A DNA stretch of 64,000 nucleotides, taken from NCBI RefSeq assembly GCF_042453785.1, contig NC_091672.1:997001-1061000 (forward strand). The letters are read 5' to 3'. This document shows, piece after piece, positions 21,431 to 31,840 of the stretch; the first letter of the stretch is position 1, and every line of letters begins with the position of its first letter. Under the pieces are notes generated by a model, which saw only the letters and a program-made list of their open reading frames with translations, ran no database searches and was not told where the DNA came from. This stretch comes from Malus domestica (taxonomy: Eukaryota; Streptophyta; Magnoliopsida; Rosales; Rosaceae). Position numbers and translations under genes: made by a program.

Positions 21431-24400
21431 GTTGGTATCAGAGCATGGTTGCAATCTTGGACATTTTGAGAAGTTCTAGTGAATTCTGTCAGAACTACAC
21501 CGCCTCGTAGCAAGCCACTTAGTTAGAGGAATTTAGTCTCCCTAATATAGCGGTTTAGGGAAAACTATTATTATGGTGATTCAGTCTATTATAAAAAGGG
21601 ACATTTTAAGACGGATTATGAGTCGAATTTGAATCACCTTATGAAATGATGAACCTGAGGGAGCGAAGTAACGGTTTAACCATTTGGAAAAGATGTTTCA
21701 GGTTATGCAAGTCAAAGGAAATTTCCTTCTGACAAGGGGTCGAGACGACTACCTGGTTTTGGGTATGAATTTGTATCCTGGTGGAAACAGGATTGTTAAT
21801 TGTTGTCACCAGAGGAAACAGCTGATTGAGAATTATTTAAGGACTTGTTTAAGGAAAAGTTTATCCCTCCGGCATTTATCGATGGTAGTAAGCAAGAGTT
21901 TGCAAATGTGAATCAAGGAAGTTGACGATAAATGAATATTATAGAAAGTTTTCAGACTTGCCTCGTTCCATCCAGATATTTGAGACAAGGTGTCTCGAGT
22001 AAAGGAAATGTACCTTGTGCAGCAGGTACAAAATTAACACTTTGGGAAGTGTGAAATTAATGAATGTGTTTATGTGAACAGAGGGGACACAGAATTGTGA
22101 ATCGTCCCTAAAATCAGTTGTACCCAACAGTTTTCTATGACATCGTAGTATCGATTCAGCAGGTTTATGGATTTAGTAGTTTGGTCGGATTGACCGTGGG
22201 TACAGAGAGATTTGATGAGTATGTTCAGCCATACAGGCCACGAGAGGTGGATTCGACTGACGCATGAGAAATTGGTGAGTTATAGGCTCGGCCGTACCGA
22301 CCACGCGGAGTGGATCCGGCCGACGTATTATTGAGATAAGAGTTGAATCAGCCGTATTGGTCATTCTAGTTGACTTCGGCTGATATATTTCTTATTATGT
22401 ATGTTATTACTTAGAGAGTAGTAAATAAATGTAGTTGAGACGAGTGTATGTATTTTGCATTGAGTGGCAAAATAGTATTGTTATATCTTTGAGAGTGGTT
22501 GCCTACTTATCGAGACAACGATGATTTATCAGTATTGCGGGCTGCAGACCGTAATATTAATAACTCATTCGTGGATTCGTTAAGCAAGCAAACCGGTAGG
22601 TTATTTTATGTTAGTGTTGTACTTATTTAGAATGTTCAGTAATAATAAAGTATGTATTGGGTCAGTTAATTTTATTCCATTAGATTGATTGTTTATAGTT
22701 GTGACTAGATGGAATGTTACGGGAAACCAGTTACTTTCCATCGATCTGGATGATCAGAGATTACCTTAATGAGTGGGCATGCAAAGTGAAGTGAGTTCAG
22801 CCATTATTTATGCTGTGAAAGCAAAGAGATTGTTTTGAAAGGCTGCCCAAGAATATTTAGTTCATGTGGTACTAAAGGATGTTGCTCGGAGAAGTGTGAA
22901 AAAAAATAAAAAAATAAAAAATAAAAAAAAAATGAAAAAGGGGTTAGACTTTTCTTGATGTCTTCCCTGAAAGTATACCTGGATTGCCTTCAGGTAGAGA
23001 TATGAGGTTCACTATTGATTTGTTGCCAGGTATAAATTTATGTTAAAGATTGGTTCATGATGAGTTAAGGGAATTGGAAATTCAGTTGAAAGAATTGGTT
23101 GATAAAAGTTTTATTCAACCTAGTACAACGCTTTGGGGGAGCCCCAGTTCGTTGATGAGGAAGAAAATGGATTTTTAAGGCTATCCATTGATTATAGATA
23201 ATGGAATCGGGTAACGAATGAGAACCGTTATCCATTGTGGTGTATTGACGCTCATTTGATCAGTTCAAAGGTGCTTGTATATTTTCAAAGATTGACTTGA
23301 AGTCTGTCTATTATCAATTGAAGATTATGAGTAACGTTGATCATAAGATGGTTTTTCTGGACTTGTTATAGTCTTTATGAAGTTTGGTGATGCTATATGG
23401 ATACTCATGCTGTTTTATGAGTTGATGGATGAAGTATTCCAATAATGCCTTGATAAATAGATATCATTTTCATTGAAGATATCCTGGCATATTCTGAGCC
23501 AGAGCAGAGCATGTAAACGTATTAAGTCGGTGGAACAAAGATTGGAAGAATGTCGATTGTATGCTAAGTTTAGCAAATGCGAATGTTAGATGAATCAAGT
23601 AGCATTTCTGGGATATGTTATATATTCTTAAGGTATTCAAGTGAATCCTTAAAAGATAGCAGAAATTGAGAATTTGGAACAACCACGAGTCGTAATTGAG
23701 ATTTGGAATTTCTTAACTTACCAGGCTATCTTGGATGGTTGTGAAAGATTTTTCAGTCATTGCTTTGTCATTGACGAGACTGTTGAGAAAGGAGGTTATG
23801 TATGAGTGGGAAGGAAATTGTGAGCAAAGGATTCAACAACTGAAGTATTTCCTCACTCATGCACGTATTTTAGTAATCCCAGAGAATAGTGGTAATCATA
23901 AATTTTTAGTGATGTTTCTTGAATGGTATTGGATGCATGTTGATGCAAATGTTAGGGTGATTGCATACGTTTCACGACAAATGGAATCTCATGAGATGAA
24001 TTACCCTACTGGTGATTTGGAAGTCACGATTACCATCCTTGCTGTGAAGTTATGGAGACATTATATTTTAGTGAGAATGCAAGATTTTACAAATCAAAAG
24101 AGTCTCCAATATTTGTTTACTCAGAAGGATTTTGATATGAGGCAAGGAAAGAAAGGAAAAAGAATGAGTACATGATTCGTGAATCAAATGGTATGTGGAT
24201 ACAAGAAAACAAAAAGTATGTGCCTAATGCTAAGGATTTAAAGCAAGCAAATATTGGACGAAGTTCACTGTTCAACTTCTGCAATATTCCAAAAGTAATA
24301 AGATTTATCATACCATTCGACAGTTTTATTGGTCAGCAGATTGTGGCAGAAAGAAATAAACCTTTGGATTGAGATAACTATTTTCTGTTTCGAAACGGAA

Positions 24401-25443
24401 ATGGAAAGATATTACTTTGGACTATGTATACAAGTTTCCCTGTATACAAGATGGTTACGGTCGAATTTAAAGTAATAGTTGGTTAACGTAACAAGTTAGT
24501 ACATTTACTCCAGTGTTGAGTAACAACCTTTCCCAGACAGTGCAACGGTACTTATTTGTTTTATGGAAAGAGAATTGGATTACGGAACTGCTGAGTTTCT
24601 TAAGTATGTTGGTTTCGCCAGTTTTCAAAGTAACGCCATAATGTCCATGAAACGTGTTATATGTGTTGATTTTTGCTGAATTGTGGATGGAATGCTTCTG
24701 GGTAGAGAAAGATTCGATCACAAAAGAGTTTTAGTAGACCCTGAGACTATGGATGAGTCTCCTCAAAGTATTCATGTGATTAAGTTAACCTGAAGTAACC
24801 AGGAATGGCAAAAGAGATCAACAGATGGATATGCCACTAATCGAGTATATAAGGTAAATGGTTTTATATTTTCGAAGTGTTCACCATAGAAAAGTTTAAT
24901 TCGGGTTGGAAAGGAAGGCAAGTTAAATCCTAAATGAATCGGACTTGGCGTGATCATCGAAAGGTTGGTGAAGTTGATTATAGAATTGAATGGCTTCCAG
25001 AGTTGTTGTAAGTGCATGATGTGTTTCATGAGTCGATATTTTGGAAAATTCACCACGAACAAAAATGGCGAGAATTGGAAAGGAGACACATCAGACCATT
25101 TTTGATCACTAAAGGAATCAATAAAGTTGCATACAAGTTTGTGATGCCTTCAAAATTGGCTAAGGTGCATAAGGTATTATATTTCGATGCGTTGTCACTA
25201 GGTGGCAGATTCGTCACATGGGATTCTGGTGTAACTATTGAGAATTAAACTGGATCTAATTAGTGAGGAGCTAATGACGACTTTGGATTGGAAAAAGAAG
25301 GTCCTGAGAATTAAGACAGAGTAAGTGGTAAAAGTATTGTGGAGGAACCATTCAGTGGAAGAAGCTACTTGGGAGACGGAAGAACGGATGAGAGATATGT
25401 ATCCGAGGCTATTTTATGAGTTTTGTTGGGTTGGTTGGTGGCT
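21431..25443 (+). pseudogene. Degenerate chromovirus-like internal region (plus copy)
   Basis: This is the inverted counterpart of 16630-20230. It starts with the primer site GTTGGTATCAGAGC and the leader ATGGTTGCAATCTTGG. Pol remnants are ELEIQLKELVDKSFIQP (about 23060-23120), the RT to RNase H part at 23735-24175 with SRQMESHEMNYPTGDLE and LFTQKDFDMRQG, and the integrase end at 25012-25248 (RRHIRPFLI, VAYKFVMPSKLAKVHKV). VKVLWRNHSVEEATWE, characteristic of chromovirus integrase tails, lies near 25327-25375. Stops and shifts abound, and an A-rich expansion lies at 22897-22938. The polypurine tract is gone. Confidence 0.8.
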
Positions 25444-27707
25444 GGAATTATAAATTCCGAGGACGTGAAAGTACTAAAATATCCCTAAACGGGATTAAGG
25501 TGTGTAAATGTATGACATTTGTTTTACTCTAAGATCCTAAACTGGGGTTAGATTTATATTTGTATGTGTTAAATTGTGTTTGGACTTAGGTAGGGCCTCC
25601 TACCCTCAAAACATTCCCTAAAACCCGTAACCTTTCCTTCTCTCTTATTCTTCTCAGAAAACTCTCTCTCACTCTCTCTCTTACTCTCGAACTCACGGCA
25701 ACCACCAAGAACCACCACAATCTTGTACCAACGTTCCATTTAAGACCACCATCGAACTCCTGGAACCTCCACGATCACGTAGACACCAATTTCAGGTAAG
25801 TTTTACTTCGGAAAACCTAGATTCTAAACTTCCCGTGAAAGTGTACTGTTCATGAGCTTTGAATTGGTTGTGTTTTAGGCCAAACTAAGCTCACAGTGAG
25901 CTTAAGGAAGTTCCAAGGATGCTCGAAGTGTAACGTTTGGAAGTTTTGGACGTCGGGATCGTTGAGTTCGACGTTTGGCCGATTTTTGGAATTTTTGGAA
26001 GGTATGATCCCGTGGTTTTTAGTGTTTAAAACCCTTCCATCGTGATTGTACATGTTAAATGCTTCAATTTGGTATAAATTACATGAAAAATGGACGAAAA
26101 ACGAAGGAGAATAGTGGTTTTGAAAAATTACCCAGTTTCCGGCGCCGGCGACGGTCGCCGGAGCTGAAGGTTGAAGGTGACGGAATATTCCGTCAAGTTT
26201 GACGGAATATTCTGACGCCGTTAGTCAGTTTTAACGGAAACCGTTAGTTTTTAACGGAATATTCCGGGAATATTCCTATCGTCGTTCACTGTAGCCGTCA
26301 GTGTGCATGTCACGTGGCCGCGCGTGGGGGGCGCGTAGGCCCGTGCCACGTCAGGCGCGTGGGGGCGCGTGAGAGCTCCAAAAATTATTTTAAAAATATG
26401 GGGATGATCCTGAGGTTGTGTAGGTCACAGTGGTATATTCATATACCCAATTTGAGCAATATATGAGGAGTTATTAGCTAAGAGTGGGATTATGCGTTAA
26501 ATAACGTTAATTTGGTTACTTCTCGTATAGGCGAGGATTATACGGACGTCGGGCATGGCCAAGGGATGCTCAGGGACTTACGAGACGTCGATGTAATCTG
26601 TGAGTGGGCAGTTTTGTTTTCCGTATATATATATACTTGACGTTTCCCAGAAATTGAATTGAAATGAAAATATGTTTAAAATGAAATACATATGAGTTAT
26701 GTGGAAAAACGGAAAGTGAAATACCATGCATAGAAGTATATGAAATATATATGGAAATGTAAATTGAATTGCCATGCATGAAATGATATGAATCAAATGA
26801 TATGAATTGTTATATGATGCATATGAATGAATGGTGCGGCGGACGCACAGGTGAGTATCAGGTGAGTATTTAATTACTGTTATGATGATGTTGATGTATA
26901 TTGAGCTCAAATCCTGCACCATAGTATAGTGCTTATAGTATTCACCGCATCGCACGCTCGTCTTGGATCCAAGTAGATGCTAGTCGTACAGTCCACGCGG
27001 AGTGGGTACGACAGGCCAGTCGCGAGAGTGTTAGTGAGATTCCGACTGGTGGGTGACCTTAGATTATGTGCACAGATGATTTATGAGAAGCACTAGAGCG
27101 TAACTTATGTGCAGAAGGCCGTACAGGTCACAGAGGTGACTCCGGCAGAGTGAGAGTGATAGATTTTGAGCTCTAGGTTCAACCGTACAGGGCTATTAGA
27201 GGGCCTCCGGTTGATTACTTTATTGCACCTGATATGATTTATGTTGATGCATTCATACCTTATTACTGTTGAGATGATGTGGCATGGCATAATTAATATG
27301 AGAAATGTTGAGATGATGTGGCATGGCATAATTAATATGAGAAAATGTTGAGTTAATGAATTGAAGTATTGAGAATATATATATGTATATTTATATTTTA
27401 TATTTCTGGGAAAGTATACAGGTTTTACGGAGAGGGGTTACAACGTTTTGAGAAATGTTTGGATTTGGAAAAGAATTGTTTTACTGACCCACTCAATTTT
27501 GGTTTTGCGCCCCTCCAGGTTCAGGAATCACAAAGGTGTGGTGACTACGAGGAATACAGCGGGGTTCTGACAGATTGGACAAAATTAGGACTCACCTTCG
27601 GGTGTATCAACTTATAAATTGTATAATTAAAGCTTCCGTACTGTGCAAATGGTTACGTCACTCTCACGTGACGGCCAGCATGCCCTCCTTCGGGACGGGG
27701 TGTGTCA
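25444..27707 (+). repeat. Large LTR (J) of the plus-strand body
   Basis: It ends GGACGGGGTGTGTCA like LTR A. Its 5' terminus and the polypurine tract are missing: the internal GGCTGGAATT runs straight into AAATTCCGAGGACG, where the minus copy has about 50 more bases including TGACAGCCC. A shared GGAATT at the joint points to a microhomology deletion. A near-identical 3' part occurs at 20533-21167. Confidence 0.85.
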
Positions 27708-27777
27708 GTTGGTATCAGAGCCAATCCCTGGCCGGAAATGTGCCGACGAGGACGTCGGGCCCCTAAGGGTGGTGGAT
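27708..27777 (+). other. Primer site plus Cassandra internal domain
   Basis: GTTGGTATCAGAGCC follows LTR J. The short Cassandra inner part comes next (AATCCCTGGCCGGAAATG, GACGAGGACGTCGGG), with the purine end AAGGGTGGTGGAT before the Cassandra LTR. The complete Cassandra at 62091-62160 has the same inner part. Confidence 0.85.
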
Positions 27778-28063
27778 TGTAACATCCCACATCGCCCAGG
27801 GGAGTGATCCTTAAATGTGTTTTCCCATCCCTACCTAGCACGAGGCCTTTTGGGAGCTCACTGGCTTCGGGTTCCGTAGGAACTCCGAAGTTAAGCGAGA
27901 AGGAGGCCAGAGCACTCCCAGGATGGGTGACCCACTGGGAAGTTGCTCGTGAGTTCCCAAAAACAAAACCGTGAGGGCGTGATCGGGACCCAAAGCGGAT
28001 AATATCGTGCTACGGTGGTGGAGCGGGCCCGGGAAGTGATCCACCCCGGGCCGGGATGTGACA
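27778..28063 (+). repeat. Cassandra TRIM LTR (plus), right end of the composite
   Basis: 286 bp, starting TGTAACATCCCACATCG and ending CCGGGATGTGACA, directly followed by the duplication GCAAT. It has a 5S-like block at 27852-27958 with CTCCGAAGTTAAGCG and GGATGGGTGACCCACTGGG. Its own 5' Cassandra LTR is absent; the gypsy LTR stands in its place. Confidence 0.9.
27852..27958 (+). promoter_or_regulatory. 5S rRNA-like block (second copy)
   Basis: About 107 bases bounded by GGGAGCTCAC and GTGAGTTCCC, which can pair. It includes the conserved 5S interior. It is expected to act as a polymerase III promoter of the Cassandra element. Confidence 0.8.
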
Positions 28064-28068
28064 GCAAT
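28064..28068. repeat. Right target-site duplication GCAAT
   Basis: Exact repeat of 13918-13922, directly after the Cassandra end ATGTGACA. Confidence 0.85.
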
Positions 28069-28464
28069 AATGTGATTCAATCAATTGTTTATTAAATATT
28101 ATTTTCTTTTTTTTTAAACACGTCCAAAACATCTTAAGAAGCGTGTAATGCCGGTTATAAAAAATGTTTTTCGTACGTGCATAATAATGTGATTCAATTA
28201 GTTGTCAAATGCTTGTTTTTTTTTTAAACAAATGATATTATCTATACTAAGGTGGAGGTGGTGAGCTTAGCCTCGCAATGGGCTAGCAATAATGTAATTC
28301 AACAAGTTGTTTATTAAATATTATTTTCTCTATTTTTAAATATGTTCAAAACATCTTAATAGGCGCGTAGTGCTAGTTATAAAAAAAGTTGTTTGCACGC
28401 GTATAATAATATGATTCAATTAGTTGTCAAATGATTGTTTGTTTTTTCTTTCGAACAAACGATA
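28064..28464. repeat. Tandem units derived from a SINE tail
   Basis: Roughly 200-bp units contain GGGCTAGCAATAATGT, GTTTATTAAATATTATTTTC and AATATGATTCAATTAGTTGTC-like blocks. Two lie here and a third at 30380-30585, beyond an inserted element. Part of the unit (ATATTATCTATACTAAGG, TTAGCCTCGCAATGGGC) matches the 3' half of the SINE at 44132-44301. No coding content. Confidence 0.7.
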
Positions 28465-28468
28465 TAAA

Positions 28469-30376
28469 GACCATCTCCAATCCTAACCTAAAACCTAAAA
28501 ATATTTAGCCCAGAAAATTTAGGTTTTAGCCCAAAAACAGTTTTTCTACTCCAACCCTTTTGGCCTAAAATTTTAGCCACAGATTATCAAAAAATGAATT
28601 AAGGCTAATTTTTTTTTATATTAACTTTTTAAAAAAAAAATTATGTAGACTATCCTAAATTAATTATATGAACATTTTAACCTAAAAATATTTAAATTCC
28701 AATAAATTTTGAAAAATCACTAAATCAATACATGAAAATCATGATAAACCACATAAACTTAAAAAAAAAAAACAATTAATAAACCACATAAACTTAATAC
28801 AATCGAAAACTCATAGACTACATAAACTTAATAATGATATCCACCATCTTGACTTGGTGGTGGACTTGGGTGATAGTCTTGAGATGGATCATCATCCTGA
28901 AATATACTCATTGTGGCATTCCTTCGTAAAATTTCTTTTTGCTTACCACGTAAGTATCTCTTTCTCTCTGGAGTGTATTTGTCGATGTCCTCCATTATCA
29001 AATTAGTTTTGTACCTTTCTTGCTTCATGGCCAAAAACATTTGGGCCGATTCTTCTTGCCGACGACATTGGTTTTCGTTCATTCTTGCCATTTCGCTAGC
29101 AAATTGTTCACGTATCGGATCTTGGGACTTCCCTTTTCTCTTTGCTTCCTTTTGCTTATCTCTACCCGAGGGCCTTGGCAAAGAAGAAGTTGGGCTCATT
29201 TAGTCGACACCTTCATTGACATCATTTGGGGTGGGGCTTCATTATGAAATAATCTTCCACATTGTTGATTCGCATCGATTCCCCACCTCGGACAATCCTT
29301 GAGGATGTTCCAAGCATGATGCAACTTAAAAGCTTGATTTTTTGGTGTAGTTCTTGTCTTGTAAATTGCCATTGCTTTGTCACCCTATGCAACAAATACA
29401 TGAAAACAATTAGTTGCAAAATACTATTATGTACATGACAACAAAAATATCAACAAAGAAACTCACAATTTATGAGACGCCCCTTCCACTAGGCATGTCA
29501 ACCATGGCTTTCTCCAAGCTTCCCTTCCACAAAGTGCACGCTTTGTTGATAATCTTCCACCGATCATAAACACCACCAACTTCCCTTTGACCGGCGTTGG
29601 AGTTTTCATGGAACTTATCAACAATTTTACCCCACAAATCCTTTCTATTTTGATTGGTGCCGACGGCACCATCTTCACTAACAAAAATCCATGCCAAACA
29701 TAAAGCAATATCTTCGTCAAATGTCCAATTACAACCTCTAACATGCTCATTTGCCATCATGAAAATTTTGGAAATGAGAAGAAATGGTAGAAAGAAAAAT
29801 TGGAAGAATTGTAGGAGAAAAGTGAGTTTTGTGTGGATATTTGAACAAATACATAGGTATTTATAGAGTTTTTGGTTGAATTTTAAGTTAAATAATGTTA
29901 GCCGTTGGATTTAAATTTGGACCGTTAGATTTTTTTTTTTACCATTAGATTTGATTATATTTGATTTAAACCGTTGGATTCAATAAATATATAAATATAA
30001 AACAAAAAAATAATAATTTGAACCTGGACCGTTGGATTAACCAACAGCCCATTTAAACACAATCGTTGGATCACCAAAAGTAGCCGTTGGGCTGCTTTTA
30101 CTTTCTGACAACAGGGAACACCCCCGCATGGGGCTGTCTGCTTTCAATAATCTGCCAAGGGCGTGTGGCGCGTTGGCGGGTGGAGGTTGGGAAGTGGGCA
30201 ACACAACCCTGGTTTCGCTCTCAGTTGGTGGGGCCCATTTTGCTTTGTGGCCTAAAATTGGGCCAGAGTTTGACATCCATTTGGGTTTTAGGTTTTAGGT
30301 TTATTTTAAGTCATGGGTTGGAGTGGATTTGGGGGGGGGGTAAATTTTAGCTTTTAGGTCAGGGTTGGAAATAGTC
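28469..30376 (-). mobile_element. PIF/Harbinger-type element with ORF1 only
   Basis: The ends are GACCATCTCCAATCC on the left and GGTTGGAAATAGTC on the right, an imperfect inverted repeat. TAA flanks it at 30377-30379, and TAA plus one extra A on the left (28465-28468), the three-base duplication typical of PIF/Harbinger. Inside is a Myb-like ORF1 relic but no DDE transposase. The subterminal part repeats CCGTTGGATT blocks that also occur inverted in the neighbouring element at 30586-31329. Confidence 0.75.
28828..29760 (-). pseudogene. Myb/trihelix-like ORF1 of a PIF/Harbinger element, broken
   Basis: Exon-like pieces are 29760-29470 (GCNWTFDEDIALCLAWIFVSED, a Myb/SANT-type start, then LWGKIVDKFHEN and VYDRWKIINKACTLWKGSLEKA), 29390-29203 (AMAIYKTRTTPKNQAFKLHHAWN, LKDCPRWG) and 29199-28828 (RPSGRDKQKEAKRKGKSQDP, a basic tail with a coiled-coil look). 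This layout matches the DNA-binding ORF1 partner of PIF/Harbinger transposases, also annotated in plants as NAM-associated or GST-T3-like proteins. A one-base insertion in a C run near 29233 and a following in-frame stop separate the last two pieces. The protein is probably not made. Confidence 0.7.
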
Positions 30377-30379
30377 TAA

Positions 30380-30585
30380 GGGAAAGGGGGTGGGCTTAGC
30401 CTAACAATGGGTTAGCAATAATGTGATTCAACTAGTTGTTTATTAAATATTATTTTCTCTATTTTTAAACACGTTCAAAGCATCTTAAGAGACATATATC
30501 GCCGATTATAAAAAAAGCATTTTGCACGCACACAATAATGTGATTCAATTAGTTGTCAAATATTTTTTTTTTAACAAACGATTAA
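30380..30585. repeat. Third SINE-tail-derived repeat unit
   Basis: It carries the same TTAGCCTAACAATGGG, TAGCAATAATGTGATTCAAC and TTTATTAAATATTATTTTC order as the two units before 28464. It was split from them by the Harbinger-type insertion, whose TAA duplication lies at its left edge. Confidence 0.65.
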
Positions 30586-31329
30586 GACCAAACCCAACCT
30601 TGGGCTAAAGGCCAATTGTTCCCATTTATTCCCCCCCCTCCCAAACCCAACCCAAGCTAAAAGTTTGGGCTAAATGCCAAATGCCAAACAAAAACCAAAT
30701 ACCCCCAAGAATTAGCCCAGGATTCAGTGTGGGCCCCACTAATGTGATTGAAAAGTGGGTTGTGAAACCCACTTGCCAATCCTGCACTTGCCAATGCGCA
30801 AAACGCGCAAGAGACAATCACAGCGGCACCCCACCCACGTGGGCTTGTCCCCCGCGTGTCGGATAGCCTAACGGCTATATTTGTGATCCAACGACCAAAT
30901 TAAATGGGCCGTTGGTTAATCTAACGGCCTAGATTCAAATAATTTTTTTTTAGTTTTATATTTATATATTTATTGAATCCAATGGCTGAGATTGAATATA
31001 ATTAAATCTAACAGTAAAAAAAAATGTAACGGCCCAAATTTAAATCCAACGGCTAAAATAATTAAAAAAATTATTTAACTCAAGAATAATTTACAATTTA
31101 GTGATTTTTCAATATTTATCGGAATCTAAATATTTTTAGGTTAAAATGTTCATAAAATTAATTTACGATAATGTACATATTTTTTTTGAAAGTTAATTTA
31201 AAAGGAAAAACTAGCCTAAATTTATCCTTTAATAATCTCGGACTAAAAATTTAGGCCAGAAGGGTTGAAGCAGAAAAGTTGCTTATGTGCTAAAAATTTT
31301 GGCTTTTAGCCCAAGGGTTGGAGATGGTC
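30586..31329. mobile_element. 744-bp PIF/Harbinger-type MITE
   Basis: The ends are GACCAAACCCAACCTTGGGCT and AGCCCAAGGGTTGGAGATGGTC, flanked by a perfect TAA duplication (30583-30585 and 31330-31332). It has no coding sequence. Its inner CCGTTGG and TTTATTGAATCC blocks are an inverted match to 29880-30100, so it is a smaller relative of the element next door. Confidence 0.8.
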
Positions 31330-31332
31330 TAA

Positions 31333-31840
31333 GGAGTGGATTTAGTTGCTTTGATTGATTTATGAGGTTTCTTCTAGCATGATCTAATATTATTCATTTA
31401 CTTCAAATATTTGACTTTTTTTTTTGTAATAAAAAATTATTTGTCATAAAAAATTATTCAAGCAATTCACGCATATAAATACATTTACAACAATAAATCG
31501 TACGTAACACGTTGTTATTCAAAAAACATTTTCTGCACTCGAGTGAAGGCTAGTTATCAATAATGTGGTCATCTCATGCATTAATTATGTTGGTAAAACT
31601 GAAAAACAACTTTTGATCAAAAAAACAAAAAAAAATAAACTGAAAAACTACTCACACAATCTTCGTCATCACGTGCATCCGCACAAATATCAGGTGACAT
31701 CCCGGTATAGGTATAATCTAACAAACAACGGCCAAGGAACGAAACGTTGGTGATCAGTGATCACCAGGGAGGCAAAAGTAACTGTAAACGAAACCCTACC
31801 AAAACCCTAACCGATAAAATCCCCCATTTGCACAACCACC
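31333..31840. promoter_or_regulatory. Upstream region of the RRP6-like gene
   Basis: AT-rich sequence that must hold the promoter and 5' leader. The last 60 bases (AAACCCTAACCG, CCCCCATTTGCAC) look like a leader. No clear TATA box or other site stands out. Confidence 0.4.

Larger units (their letters stand above)
13923..28063. mobile_element. Composite head-to-head LTR retroelement, 14.1 kb
   Basis: Order from left: a 2.7-kb LTR (-), a degenerate chromovirus-like body (-), an initiator-Met primer site (-) and a Cassandra LTR (-). A truncated LTR (+), primer site, TRIM inner part and TRIM LTR follow. Then come another primer site, a second body (+), an LTR (+), a primer site, the Cassandra inner part and a Cassandra LTR (+). 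The outer ends are TGACACACC at 13923 (the reversed U5 end of the large LTR) and GGGATGTGACA at 28063 (the U5 end of Cassandra), both flanked by GCAAT. The two bodies are inverted copies of one family. Joining left and right flanks rebuilds a sequence that exists nearby (28270-28320). One integration of an unusual cDNA is the simplest reading; nested later events are the alternative. Confidence 0.85.
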
